Part shown: positions 41,830 to 50,334 of the stretch, piece by piece
Numbering within the stretch: the first letter of the stretch is position 1
Layout of the letters: every line of letters starts with the position of its first letter
Assembly (NCBI GenBank): GCA_937996795.1
Contig: CALKUH010000068.1
Span: 1-64,000, forward strand
From: an uncultured Verrucomicrobiota bacterium
GTDB taxonomy: Bacteria > Verrucomicrobiota > Kiritimatiellia > CAIVKH01
Length of the DNA: 64,000 nucleotides
Direction of reading: 5' to 3'
The notes under the pieces: generated by a model
Told to the model about the DNA's origin: nothing
The model's database searches: none
Seen by the model: only the letters and a program-made list of their open reading frames with translations
Program-made: the position numbers and the translations under genes

Positions 41830-43752
41830 TCAGTGGGTGATGGCTTTTCGCAGTCCACGCACGGCTGGGATGGCTTCCGGATCGCGCCAGCAGATGCGCG
41901 AAGCCGGCATCTCGCGCGCCAGTTCCAGCAGGACATCGCGCGCCTCGGCGGGCTCGCCATCCAGCCAGATCCAATCGCCATCGCGACCGAGGCGTCCGGA
42001 CCGCGCCAGTTCGCGCGCCTGCGCGGGCGTCGCGCGGTGCAGGATGCCATAGCCCCGCGCGCGAAGCGTTTCGGCGTATCCGCGGTCAGGCCGGGACAGC
42101 GCGATGCGTGTTATGAGGGAGCGCGTTACATCGATGGAGAGGGCGTCGGCCAGCGCATCCACAACCTGTTGGTGATCGGGCGGCGCCTCGCCGAGTTCCA
42201 GTTGCGGCATCACCTGGATGCCCGCGGAAGCTGCGGCCAGCAATTCGCGGCGCATCTCCTCCGTGAGGGCGGGGGCATTCGACGCTGTGAACCAGCGCGG
42301 CATCCACACGGCCAGTGAAGCCCGCTCGGATTCGGGCAGGGCGCGATAGGAAGGCGCATCCGCGAGGATGCCTGCGGCGGGTCGAGCGGAAAAGGCGGCA
42401 AGCTGCGCGGGTCCCTCCAGCGCCTCCACGCCGATTCGCCCGCGCGTGGTCATCCGGGTCAGCGGCAGGGCGACAGCCTCCGCGTCATGCGGGGTGAGAA
42501 CCCAGAGGCGGTTGCCGCGCAGACGGATCCGCACGTCGTGCGTGGTGGACGGCGGTTCGGCGGCGGGCAGGAGGGCGAGGGTCTGCAAGTGGGCGCCGAG
42601 CCGTTCCTGCACACGGATGTGCGCATCGCTCCAAACGATCCGGACATAGCGGGTTGGTCCCGCGTACCGGAGATAGAGGGCGGCCGTTCCCTGGGGCGCT
42701 CGTTCGATGCGGGCGTCGAGATCAAGGTCCGACCAGTCGGCGCTGCCCCGCAACCAGGCGAGGCCGCCGGCGGGCACCGACAGGCGCCCGGCGCGCACAT
42801 CCGCCCCGTCGGTCAGCGACCACGCTTCAGGGCCGCCCACGCCTTGCACCGGCTCGTGGCGCGGCTCTGCTTTCGCGAGTTCATCGAGGAGCCGGCGCGC
42901 GTCCCAGTGCCCGCTGACGCGCAGCCGCGTCAATTGGAGCGGGTCGCTGTCCGGCCCGTTGTAGGCCTCGTCCGCGCGGGTGAACGCGATGCGATGATGC
43001 GCGCCGACGGCCTGTTGCAGGATGGCCGCCGCCTCGGGTGCGGCGTCAGCCGAGGATCCGGCATCGGCGAAGGGGAAGAGATAGGCGGCAATCGGACGTT
43101 TGCCCGCTTGCGCGAGTACGCCCGCCGCTTTCGCGAAGTCGTTTTCCACGCGGTCCCGGTAGGCTTCGAGCGACTCCACGGCGCCGTTGACCCATTGGCG
43201 CTTCGTGAGGAATCGTCCCGAGTCATCGGGTCCGACGGGGATCGGCAGCGCCGCGGCGTGTCCCATGCTGGCCAGCGACCAATGCGCATCGCGCGCGATT
43301 TTTTTCAGATCGCCCCTGCGCAGGTAGAAACTGCCCCAGCGTCGGGTGAATTGCGTGGGCACGCACATCGTGGCCACAAGCCCCGACGTGCGGAGGAGCG
43401 GTGTTGCAAACAAATAGCTGTCCTTTCGTCCGCCTTCAAACAACAGCAGCACCGCTTTTTGAGGGAGCGGGCCGATCCCCTGCAGGAAGGCCTCGGCGTC
43501 CTCCGGCGTGATCGCGCGGTAGCCCGCATCGCGCAGCGCCTGGAGATGCGAGGCGAGTTGCGCCGGCGTCACATGGTCGCCGCCACCCCGGCGCGTGACG
43601 CCGGCGTACGAGATCGCATGGAACCCGTTCCACGAGGCCCAGGCGTCCGGCGCATAATCCGGGGGCGGGATCGGACGCGTCCAGCGATGCGCCGCGAACA
43701 GCGCCAGCGCGATGACGACCGCCCATTGGAACAGCGTGAAGAACTTTTTCAT
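41830..43752 (-). CDS. Periplasmic polysaccharide-deacetylase-fold protein (PgaB-like), apparently catalytically inactive
   Basis: 640 residues. The N-terminal membrane anchor (FTLFQWAVVIALALFAAHRW) is followed by a NodB-like domain (about 40-290). It keeps the fold signatures AISYAGVT, VTPAQLASHLQALRDAGYRAITPEDAEAFL and KAVLLLFEGG. The YHD and FDDG catalytic motifs have become YAG and FEGG. A LamG/DUF1080-like beta domain (about 310-470) and a C-terminal barrel-like domain (about 490-640), which may correspond to the glycosidase-like half of PgaB, follow. It probably binds and guides polymer rather than deacetylating it. Its ATG overlaps the synthase stop (ATGA). Confidence 0.75.
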   Translation of the reverse strand: MKKFFTLFQWAVVIALALFAAHRWTRPIPPPDYAPDAWASWNGFHAISYAGVTRRGGGDHVTPAQLASHLQALRDAGYRAITPEDAEAFLQGIGPLPQKAVLLLFEGGRKDSYLFATPLLRTSGLVATMCVPTQFTRRWGSFYLRRGDLKKIARDAHWSLASMGHAAALPIPVGPDDSGRFLTKRQWVNGAVESLEAYRDRVENDFAKAAGVLAQAGKRPIAAYLFPFADAGSSADAAPEAAAILQQAVGAHHRIAFTRADEAYNGPDSDPLQLTRLRVSGHWDARRLLDELAKAEPRHEPVQGVGGPEAWSLTDGADVRAGRLSVPAGGLAWLRGSADWSDLDLDARIERAPQGTAALYLRYAGPTRYVRIVWSDAHIRVQERLGAHLQTLALLPAAEPPSTTHDVRIRLRGNRLWVLTPHDAEAVALPLTRMTTRGRIGVEALEGPAQLAAFSARPAAGILADAPSYRALPESERASLAVWMPRWFTASNAPALTEEMRRELLAAASAGIQVMPQLELGEAPPDHQQVVDALADALSIDVTRSLITRIALSRPDRGYAETLRARGYGILHRATPAQARELARSGRLGRDGDWIWLDGEPAEARDVLLELAREMPASRICWRDPEAIPAVRGLRKAITH

Positions 43753-45404
43753 CGCGGGCAGTTCCTCGTGCCCCACCGGCCGTGCGCGAAGGTCAGCATC
43801 GCCCACGGCAGTTGCCAGACCAGCACGAACATGTAGAAGAAGCAGAATGGAATGCCGTAGAACCAGAGGCGCGATCGCCGCGCGAACAGATAGACGGAAC
43901 TCATCAGGCAGCTCATCAACAGGATGCCGAGCATATACATAAGCGGGGTGCCGCGCTCATAGAGGGGCACATAGACCAGCGCGCGGAAGACCACGAAGGG
44001 ACCGGCGATGGGCAGCAGCACGCCGAGGTAGAACGAGAGCGAGGCGAGCGGCGGCCACTTCCACATGAAGGCGCAGGCGCGGAGGCTTTCGCGGAACCAC
44101 GAGCGCTTCCAACGGATTTGCTGGAGCAGGAAGTCCCTGTAGGTCTCGGGCACGATGGTGGTGCAGCGAGCCCGCGCGTCGTAGATGACGCGAAAGCCGC
44201 GCTTCAGGACGAAATTCGTCAGCGAGCGGTCGTCGCCAAAGGTCGCCGGCAGGCCCATCCATGTCTGGTTAAGCCAGGGCTCCACCACGGACATGAAAAT
44301 GTCCCGGCGATACGCCGCGAAGGGGCCGGAGAGGCAGGTGACGGCGTCGAAGACGCTTTCCGCCGCCTTCATCACGCGGAAGCTGATGTAGTAGCGGACC
44401 GCCTGCATCTTGGTCAGCGTATTGGTCCACGCGTTCTCCACGTCGCACTGGCCCGTGACCGCGCCGACCTTGGGATCGACAAAGCCATCGACCACGCGGC
44501 GGATGGCGTCGGGCTGGAAGAAACTGTCCGAATCGGAGAGGACGAGAATTTCGCCCGTCGCGAGTTGTGCGCCGGCGGCGAGGGCGCCCCGCTTGCCCAT
44601 GGATCGCTCGAGGTTGACGAGGACCAGTTCCGGGTAGCGCTGCTGCACCCGCTGCATGGTGCGGAACGTGTCGTCGCGGCTGCCGTCGTTGACCGCGATG
44701 ACCTGCAATTTTTCGCGCGGGTAGTCCACCTCCAGCGCCTGGACGAGCGTGCGTTCGATATAATGCTCTTCGTTGAAGACCGGGAAAATAATCGACACGG
44801 GGGGCGGCTCCCCGCGGCGGGGCGCGGGCGGCCGGTAGAAGGCCGCGAACAGGAAACGGCTGATGAGGTAGCTGCCGACCGCGAGGCTGTAGAGAAAAAC
44901 CGGGACGTCGAACCAGAAGTGGTACACGTTCTCGAGCTTGATCAGCAGGATCAGGATCATCGTGACCAGGAGTCCCAGCGTGGCCACCCAGCGCAGGTAC
45001 TGCCAGGTTGTGCGGGCGAGTCGCATGCTGATGGGATTCTGGAATTGGACGCCCAGCAGCCTGTTTTTCTCGTCCCTCCGCCGCACTTCGCCGTCGAACG
45101 TGTAGGCGCCGTGCGAATACTCCTCGGGCATGACGCCTTCCGGCACGGAGAAATTGACGCGGATGCGCGTTTCCGTGGGCGGGACGTCGATGTTCTCCAG
45201 CAGCAGCCCGCCATCCGACACGTCGCGCGCGATGGCGTTGTAGACGCGCGCGTTGTCGCCTTCGCCGACATGAATTTTGACGGGGAAGTTGCTGACAAAC
45301 CGGGGCGTTTGCCGGCGGTCCGAGGCGTTTGGTCGGGCGCGGGCGCGCAGGCGGCGATCCATCTTGGGCAGCGGATAACTCTGGCGCTGGCGCTCGGGAT
45401 TCAT
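43749..45404 (-). CDS. PilZ-domain family 2 glycosyltransferase (processive polysaccharide synthase)
   Basis: 551 residues. An N-terminal PilZ domain (about 28-125) has both c-di-GMP-binding motifs, RQTPR (31-35) and DVSDGG (61-66). Two membrane helices (about 136-180) precede the GT2 catalytic domain. It shows VSIIFPVFNEEHYIERT, VNDGSRDDT, LSDSDSFF (metal DXD), FGDDRSLT and QQIRWKRSW (QXXRW). These are the hallmarks of processive synthases such as PgaC, HasA or BcsA. Four more membrane helices follow. The polymer type cannot be told. PilZ on the N-terminal side makes direct c-di-GMP activation likely. It starts 7 bases after the c-di-GMP enzyme gene. Confidence 0.9.
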   Translation of the reverse strand: MNPERQRQSYPLPKMDRRLRARARPNASDRRQTPRFVSNFPVKIHVGEGDNARVYNAIARDVSDGGLLLENIDVPPTETRIRVNFSVPEGVMPEEYSHGAYTFDGEVRRRDEKNRLLGVQFQNPISMRLARTTWQYLRWVATLGLLVTMILILLIKLENVYHFWFDVPVFLYSLAVGSYLISRFLFAAFYRPPAPRRGEPPPVSIIFPVFNEEHYIERTLVQALEVDYPREKLQVIAVNDGSRDDTFRTMQRVQQRYPELVLVNLERSMGKRGALAAGAQLATGEILVLSDSDSFFQPDAIRRVVDGFVDPKVGAVTGQCDVENAWTNTLTKMQAVRYYISFRVMKAAESVFDAVTCLSGPFAAYRRDIFMSVVEPWLNQTWMGLPATFGDDRSLTNFVLKRGFRVIYDARARCTTIVPETYRDFLLQQIRWKRSWFRESLRACAFMWKWPPLASLSFYLGVLLPIAGPFVVFRALVYVPLYERGTPLMYMLGILLMSCLMSSVYLFARRSRLWFYGIPFCFFYMFVLVWQLPWAMLTFAHGRWGTRNCPR

Positions 45405-45411
45405 GCCGTGG

Positions 45412-48009
45412 TTACGAAGGGCTGCGCGCCAGGGGCGGCGCCGGGGCTTCCATCCGGATGGTGCCCCATTTGCCGGTGGTTTCGATCGCGAGCAGGTTGT
45501 TCTTGAAGACTTCCACGATGGCCGGATCGAATTGCGTGCCGGAGTGCCGCTCTATCTCCCGCAGCGCCTCCTCGCGCGACATGGCGCGGCGGTAAATGCG
45601 GTCCGAGCGCATCGCGTCGTAGGCGTCGATGACGGCGAAGATGCGGGCGCCGAGGCAGATTTCAGCGCCTTTCAGGCGGCGCGGATAACCCGCGCCATCG
45701 AAGCGCTCGTGGTGGGAACGCACAATCTCCGCCACGCGTTCCATGTGCGGGCTGCGGCTCAACAGGCGGTACCCGACCTCCGGGTGCTTCTTCATTTCCT
45801 CGCGCTCGTCGTCGGTGAGCGCGCCCGGCTTCAGCAGGATGCTGTCGGGAATGCACATCTTGCCGATGTCATGGAGCAGGGCGCCGCGCGCGATGTCGTC
45901 GATTTCATTCACCGAGAGGCCCATTTCGCGCGCCATGATGACCGACAGGTCGCGCACGCGCGTGCTGTGGTGCGCGGTGCTGCGCTCGCGGGCGTCGAGC
46001 AGGGCGGCCATCGCCTCGAGGGTGAAGTCGTAGGACGCCTTGATCTGGTTGAGCGCCTCCCGCAACGCCGCGCTTTTTTCGCGCACCATTTCCTCGAGAT
46101 GGTTCTGGTAGCGGATGTTTTCGCGCTTCAGGCGGCGGTACTCCAGCGCACGGTCGACGATGGCCATGAGCGCGTCCGGCATCACGGGCTTCTCGATAAA
46201 GTCATAGGCGCCGCGGCGCAGGCTCAGCACCGCGTTGTCCAGGGTGGCATGGCCGGTGATGACGATCTTGATCATGCCTTCGTCGATCGAACGCAGCTCG
46301 TCGAGCAGGTCCAGCCCGCTCTTTTCCGGCAGGTTCAGATCCGTGAGCACGACATCGAAATGGCCCGGCTTCTCCTGAATCGCCGCGACGGCGGCCGCCG
46401 CGGTGGTTTCGACCTGGACTTCGTAGGCGTGTTTTTTCAGGACGCGTGTGAGCAGCGAGCCGATCATGGGTTCGTCGTCCACGACGAGGACGCGTCCGCG
46501 CATGCGCGCGGGGTCGGCCAGCGGGGGGGCTGCGGCGAGCGGCAGCCCGGTGTCCGCGGGCGCCACGGCCTGGAAGACGCACACCCGGTCGCGCCCCTGT
46601 TTCTTGGCCATGTAGAGCGCCTGATCGGCCTGCGCGAGCAGCGTTTCGCTCCCGAGATCCGGCGGCGCGTTGAGGCTGCTGGACACGCCGATGGAGGTGG
46701 TCAGTTTGAGAGCGAGCCCCTGTTCGACGCAGAATACGTGCTGGCGCATCGCGTGCAGCAGGCGCTCGCCGAAGGCGATGCAATCCGCGGTGCCCGCCTG
46801 GGCCAGCACAACGACCATTTCGTCGCCGCCATAGCGTCCCGTGATGTCGGATTCGCGGGCCACCTGCTGCACCAGTTTGGCGAATTCGCGCAGGATCTGG
46901 TCGCCCACGATGTGGCCGTGGGTGTCGTTCACGGATTTGAACTGGTCCACGTCGAGCACCGCGATGCCGACCGGCCAGTTGTAGCGCCGGCTCATCAGCC
47001 AGGTGCGCTGGTACTCCTCCTCAAGGCCGCGCCGGTTGTAGAGGCCGGTCAGCGTGTCGCGCACCGACAGTTCGCGCATCCGCGCGAGCGCCATAAGGAC
47101 GGTGGAGAGCTGGTTGGCGGCGTGGTAGAGGAAGGAGGCGTCGCGCGACGAATAGGCGTCATCCGAAATCGCGGCCAGGGTGAGCATGCCGCGCACCTCG
47201 CCGCGGCTGATGATCGGCACGCTGAAGCTGCTGCCCACCTGCTGCGGTCCCGCGGGGTCGAGGTTCGTCGGGTCGAAGATCACCCGCAGGCCCGCGCGCG
47301 GCGGCGGACGTCCGCTCAACGCCTCATACCGGCGCATCATTTCGCTTTCCGCGTCGCGCAGGAATTCGTGCGCCACTGGCGTGAGCGCGTGCAGGTGCAG
47401 CACCGGCTCCTCGCCCTCCAGGTTGAGGATGCCGGCGGCGGCGCAGGGGAGCAGGTTGCCCAGTCCCGTGCTCAACGTGCGCAGGGCCTGGTCGAGGTTC
47501 TCCGCGGACAGGGCGGATTCGCTGAAGCTGCGCAGCAGGGTGAGCTGGGCCTGGATGCGGTCGAGGCTGTGGCTGGCCGACATCTCGACCAGTTCCTTTT
47601 TCTCCACCGCCTCTTCGAGGATGTTGCGGAGCAGCTCCTGCGCGTTCATCGGCTTGGTCAGGATGCGCGTGACCCCGTAGCGGCGGGCATGCGCGACGGA
47701 GTCCGCGTCGGCATGCCCGGTCAGCACCACAATGCCCAGCCAGGGCCAGACGCTGCGGGCCTGTTCGAGGAAGGAGGACCCGCCCATGTCGCGCATGCGC
47801 AGATCGACCACGACCACGTCGAAGTCCTTCTGGAGCAGGATGCGCAGGCCTTCGCGCCCGTCATCCGCCGTTTCCACGATGCAGCCGTAGCGGGAAAGCA
47901 GGGTTTGCAGCAGGTGCCGGATCGGTTCCTCGTCGTCGAGGACCAGCACCCGCACGTTCTTCAGATTTCGATGGATGGGACTGTCCACGTTGGCCGCGTT
48001 AGGCGTCAT
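45412..48009 (-). CDS. Two-receiver c-di-GMP enzyme: REC-GAF-GGDEF-REC-HD-GYP
   Basis: 865 residues. REC1 (about 18-135) has phospho-acceptor Asp69. A GAF-like domain (about 150-310) precedes GGDEF (about 318-480). The GGDEF domain has GGDEM at 394-398 and the product-inhibition I-site RESD (385-388) exactly five residues before it. REC2 (about 505-622) has Asp557. HD-GYP (about 660-845) has HDIGK (713-717) and HHERFDGAGYP (766-776). Both the cyclase and the phosphodiesterase look intact, so phosphorylation could switch c-di-GMP synthesis or breakdown. First gene of the exopolysaccharide operon; its likely target is the PilZ synthase next to it. No histidine kinase is in the window. Confidence 0.93.
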   Translation of the reverse strand: MTPNAANVDSPIHRNLKNVRVLVLDDEEPIRHLLQTLLSRYGCIVETADDGREGLRILLQKDFDVVVVDLRMRDMGGSSFLEQARSVWPWLGIVVLTGHADADSVAHARRYGVTRILTKPMNAQELLRNILEEAVEKKELVEMSASHSLDRIQAQLTLLRSFSESALSAENLDQALRTLSTGLGNLLPCAAAGILNLEGEEPVLHLHALTPVAHEFLRDAESEMMRRYEALSGRPPPRAGLRVIFDPTNLDPAGPQQVGSSFSVPIISRGEVRGMLTLAAISDDAYSSRDASFLYHAANQLSTVLMALARMRELSVRDTLTGLYNRRGLEEEYQRTWLMSRRYNWPVGIAVLDVDQFKSVNDTHGHIVGDQILREFAKLVQQVARESDITGRYGGDEMVVVLAQAGTADCIAFGERLLHAMRQHVFCVEQGLALKLTTSIGVSSSLNAPPDLGSETLLAQADQALYMAKKQGRDRVCVFQAVAPADTGLPLAAAPPLADPARMRGRVLVVDDEPMIGSLLTRVLKKHAYEVQVETTAAAAVAAIQEKPGHFDVVLTDLNLPEKSGLDLLDELRSIDEGMIKIVITGHATLDNAVLSLRRGAYDFIEKPVMPDALMAIVDRALEYRRLKRENIRYQNHLEEMVREKSAALREALNQIKASYDFTLEAMAALLDARERSTAHHSTRVRDLSVIMAREMGLSVNEIDDIARGALLHDIGKMCIPDSILLKPGALTDDEREEMKKHPEVGYRLLSRSPHMERVAEIVRSHHERFDGAGYPRRLKGAEICLGARIFAVIDAYDAMRSDRIYRRAMSREEALREIERHSGTQFDPAIVEVFKNNLLAIETTGKWGTIRMEAPAPPLARSPS

Positions 48010-48119
48010 TCCGGTGCACGAGGTTGAACTCGCTCTACCGTATGCGCAGCGGGCTTCCGGTGCAATCCTGCGTATGCGCCGGCCGCTTCCGGGGCGGACG
48101 GCCCGGCCTCGCGTGGGGC

Positions 48120-48148
48120 TTGGAAAATTTGCGCGGGGTTGCTACAGT
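48120..48148 (+). promoter_or_regulatory. Candidate sigma-70 promoter for the Cys-rich small gene
   Basis: TTGGAA (48120-48125), 17-base spacer, TACAGT (48143-48148), about 30 bases before the ATG at 48179. Confidence 0.45.
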
Positions 48149-48178
48149 CTGCCGCATTTAAGGGGGGGGAGACCGCGT

Positions 48179-48490
48179 ATGACCGCCTTGGGCATCAAGC
48201 CTGTCCGACAGTGCGCCGGATGTGCGCTGAATCTGGTGTCGACCTGCGCCATTTTCCACCATCCGTCGCTGAAGTGGAAGGACCACCGCTGCGAAGGCTA
48301 TAACAACCCCATGTACATCGCCCACTACGAGCGCACGCTGAAGCCCAAGGGCGCGCCCCCCGCGGTCGCCGCGTCGCGCCCCGCCGCCTCCCGAAAAGCG
48401 CCCAGGCGAACGCCCGCCAAATCGCGGCCCCGACGCGCGGGCGCGAAGGCGGCGAAAAAATCAAGCGCCAGACGCGCGGCGCGGCGCTAA
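48179..48490 (+). CDS. Small Cys/His-motif protein with basic Lys/Arg/Ala tail
   Basis: 103 residues. The start is set by GGGGGGGAG before the ATG at 48179. The N-terminal part contains CAGCALNLVSTCAIFHHP and HRCEGY, four Cys and three His that could form a metal site. The C-terminal half (about 50-103) is a low-complexity tail of Ala, Lys, Arg and Pro like histone H1 or AlgP-type tails, suggesting nucleic-acid binding. I recognise no family. It is followed after 28 bases by aroD. Confidence 0.7.
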   Translation: MTALGIKPVRQCAGCALNLVSTCAIFHHPSLKWKDHRCEGYNNPMYIAHYERTLKPKGAPPAVAASRPAASRKAPRRTPAKSRPRRAGAKAAKKSSARRAARR

Positions 48491-48518
48491 ATCGCCTCCG
48501 CGATGACGAACACGCCTG

Positions 48519-49259
48519 ATGCATGCCATGCCTCGAATCGGTTCCCTTCCCATCGGCGACACGCCGCTGGTGGTCGGTGTCGCCAGCCAGGCGGATACGC
48601 TGATGCGCCTTTCGGGCGCCCGCCCCCCGCTGTGTGATGTCCTGGAGATCCGGGCCGACCTGATCGGAGAGGCGGCGGATGCCTGGATTCGCGAAGAGGG
48701 TGGCGCCGTTCGCGCGCGCATTCCGATCCTGCTCACCCTGCGCGCCGCGAGCGAAGGCGGGCAGTGGACGGGCACGCCGGAGGCGCGGGTCGCGCGCTGT
48801 GCCGCGCTGCTCCCGTTCGTCGACGCGGTCGATGTGGAATTGCGGGCGCCGGAGGCGGAATCGCTCGTGCGCGCCGCGCACGCGGCGGGCCGATGCGCGC
48901 TGGCCTCGTTCCATGATTTTGCGTCCACACCGGATGCCGCCGCACTCGCCGATTTGCTCGCGCAAGGCGCGGCGACCGGGGCGGATATCGTAAAATTCGC
49001 AACGTGGACCCGCGCGGATGAAGACATCGGACGACTGGAAGCGCTGCTGCGCATCGAGCATCGCCCGCCGCTCTCGCTGCTGGGCATGGGTCCCATGGGC
49101 GCGGCCTCCCGCGTGCGCCTCGCGATGGCCGGTTCCTGCCTGACCTATGGATTCCTGGACGCGGTCAGCGCGCCGGGCCAGCTTTCCAGCGGGGAACTGG
49201 TCGAGCGGCTCGAACAGCACCTCCCGGCTTATCGCGCCGCGCGCCAGACGCGCGGCTAA
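48519..49259 (+). CDS. aroD: 3-Dehydroquinate dehydratase, type I
   Basis: 246 residues from ATG 48519 (alternative 48528). It is the third step of the shikimate pathway. The type I barrel shows VLEIRAD with the substrate-binding Glu/Arg, ASFHDF with the catalytic His, and DIVKFATWT with the Schiff-base Lys. The C-terminal MGPMGAASRVRLAMAGSCLTYGFLDAVSAPGQLS is typical. The gene stands alone from other aro genes and is convergent with purN (6-base gap). Confidence 0.9.
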   Translation: MHAMPRIGSLPIGDTPLVVGVASQADTLMRLSGARPPLCDVLEIRADLIGEAADAWIREEGGAVRARIPILLTLRAASEGGQWTGTPEARVARCAALLPFVDAVDVELRAPEAESLVRAAHAAGRCALASFHDFASTPDAAALADLLAQGAATGADIVKFATWTRADEDIGRLEALLRIEHRPPLSLLGMGPMGAASRVRLAMAGSCLTYGFLDAVSAPGQLSSGELVERLEQHLPAYRAARQTRG

Positions 49260-49265
49260 GCCTCA

Positions 49266-49880
49266 TCAGGCGTTGCCGCCGCGCAGTACGCGCCGGCCTT
49301 CGATCTTTAACCGTCCCGCCGCGAGCAGGCGCAGCGCCTCCGGATAGGCGATATGTTCCTGGACCTGGATGCGCGCGTGCAGTGATTCCGGCGTGTCGCC
49401 GTCCAGCACGGGCGCTGTCCGCTGCAGGATGATCGGACCGGTGTCCATGCCCTGGTCCACAAAGTGCACCGTGCAGCCGGTCACGCGCGCGCCATACTGA
49501 AGCGCCTGTTCCCACGCGCGCAGGCCGGGAAAGGCCGGGAGCAGCGACGGATGGATGTTGATGACACGCTGCGGCCAAGCCTGCAGCAGGCCGGGTTTCA
49601 CCATGCGCATGAAGCCGGCCAGCGCGACCGCATCCGCCCCGTGTTCGCGGAGCAGGCGGATGGCGCGTTGCTCCGCGTCGCCATCGAGTTTCGTTTTGTA
49701 CGGCGCGCAATCGATGGGGTGGGCGGGGATGCCCGCCTTTCGGGCGCGCTCCAGGATGTACGCATCCGCCACATCTGATAGCACGCAGACCACCTGGACC
49801 GGCAGCGCCTGTCCCGCGATGGCGTCGAGGATCGACTGCAAGTTGCTTCCGCTGCCGGAGCCGAGCACGCCCAGCTTCAT
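49266..49880 (-). CDS. purN: Phosphoribosylglycinamide formyltransferase
   Basis: 204 residues from the ATG at 49880 (the frame opens 21 bases earlier). It adds a formyl group from 10-formyl-THF in purine synthesis. Seen are LGVLGSGSGSNLQSILDAI (phosphate loop), INIHPSLLPAFPG (catalytic His in HPS), CTVHFVDQGMDTGPII (catalytic Asp) and the QVQEH region. It is the last gene of the BMC/nucleoside operon, 34 bases after cdd. Its link to nucleoside breakdown is probably purine balance. Confidence 0.95.
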   Translation of the reverse strand: MKLGVLGSGSGSNLQSILDAIAGQALPVQVVCVLSDVADAYILERARKAGIPAHPIDCAPYKTKLDGDAEQRAIRLLREHGADAVALAGFMRMVKPGLLQAWPQRVINIHPSLLPAFPGLRAWEQALQYGARVTGCTVHFVDQGMDTGPIILQRTAPVLDGDTPESLHARIQVQEHIAYPEALRLLAAGRLKIEGRRVLRGGNA

Positions 49881-49914
49881 AATCGTCCAGTCCGTTGGCA
49901 TGAGGCAGATGATA

Positions 49915-50334
49915 TCAGAACGAGAAGGAATGCGGGAGCAACTCGCCGAGTGTCATCGCGCGGTACGCGGCCAGCGCGCGGCGGGGCGCGACGAGGACGT
50001 GCATGTTGGGTTTGCCGAATTCCGCCAGCACCTGCCGGCAGGCGCCGCAGGGGAAGGGCATCTGTTCGCCCGAGGCGACGATGGCCACGGCTTTGAAGCG
50101 GCGGCGTCCGGTGGCGACGGCGTGGAAGATCGCATTCCGTTCGGCGCAAATCGTCAGGCCGTAGGAGGCGTTCTCCACGTTGCAGCCGGCGATGATTTCA
50201 TCCGTGTCCGTCAGCAGCGCGGCGCCGACGTGGAAGTTGGAGTAGGGCGCGTGGGCGCGTTTCGAGACCTGCGCCGCGGCGCGGAGCAATTTCATCGCGA
50301 GCGCGCGCGGGAGCGCGGGGTCAGAGGCTTTCAT
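49915..50334 (-). CDS. cdd: Cytidine/deoxycytidine deaminase
   Basis: 139 residues of the small tetrameric Cdd type. Zinc ligands are in the motifs CNVENASYGLTICAERNA (first Cys and catalytic Glu in CAE) and PCGACRQVLAE (two Cys). It converts (deoxy)cytidine to (deoxy)uridine, which the neighbouring pyrimidine phosphorylase can split. Its start overlaps the punA end by 14 bases, so they are translationally coupled. This places Cdd in the nucleoside-feeding branch of the microcompartment operon. Confidence 0.95.
   Translation of the reverse strand: MKASDPALPRALAMKLLRAAAQVSKRAHAPYSNFHVGAALLTDTDEIIAGCNVENASYGLTICAERNAIFHAVATGRRRFKAVAIVASGEQMPFPCGACRQVLAEFGKPNMHVLVAPRRALAAYRAMTLGELLPHSFSF

Noticed and set aside
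45403..48027. An 874-codon plus-strand frame opposite the c-di-GMP enzyme
   Set aside because: The minus strand carries REC, GGDEF and HD-GYP motifs; the plus-strand product has none.
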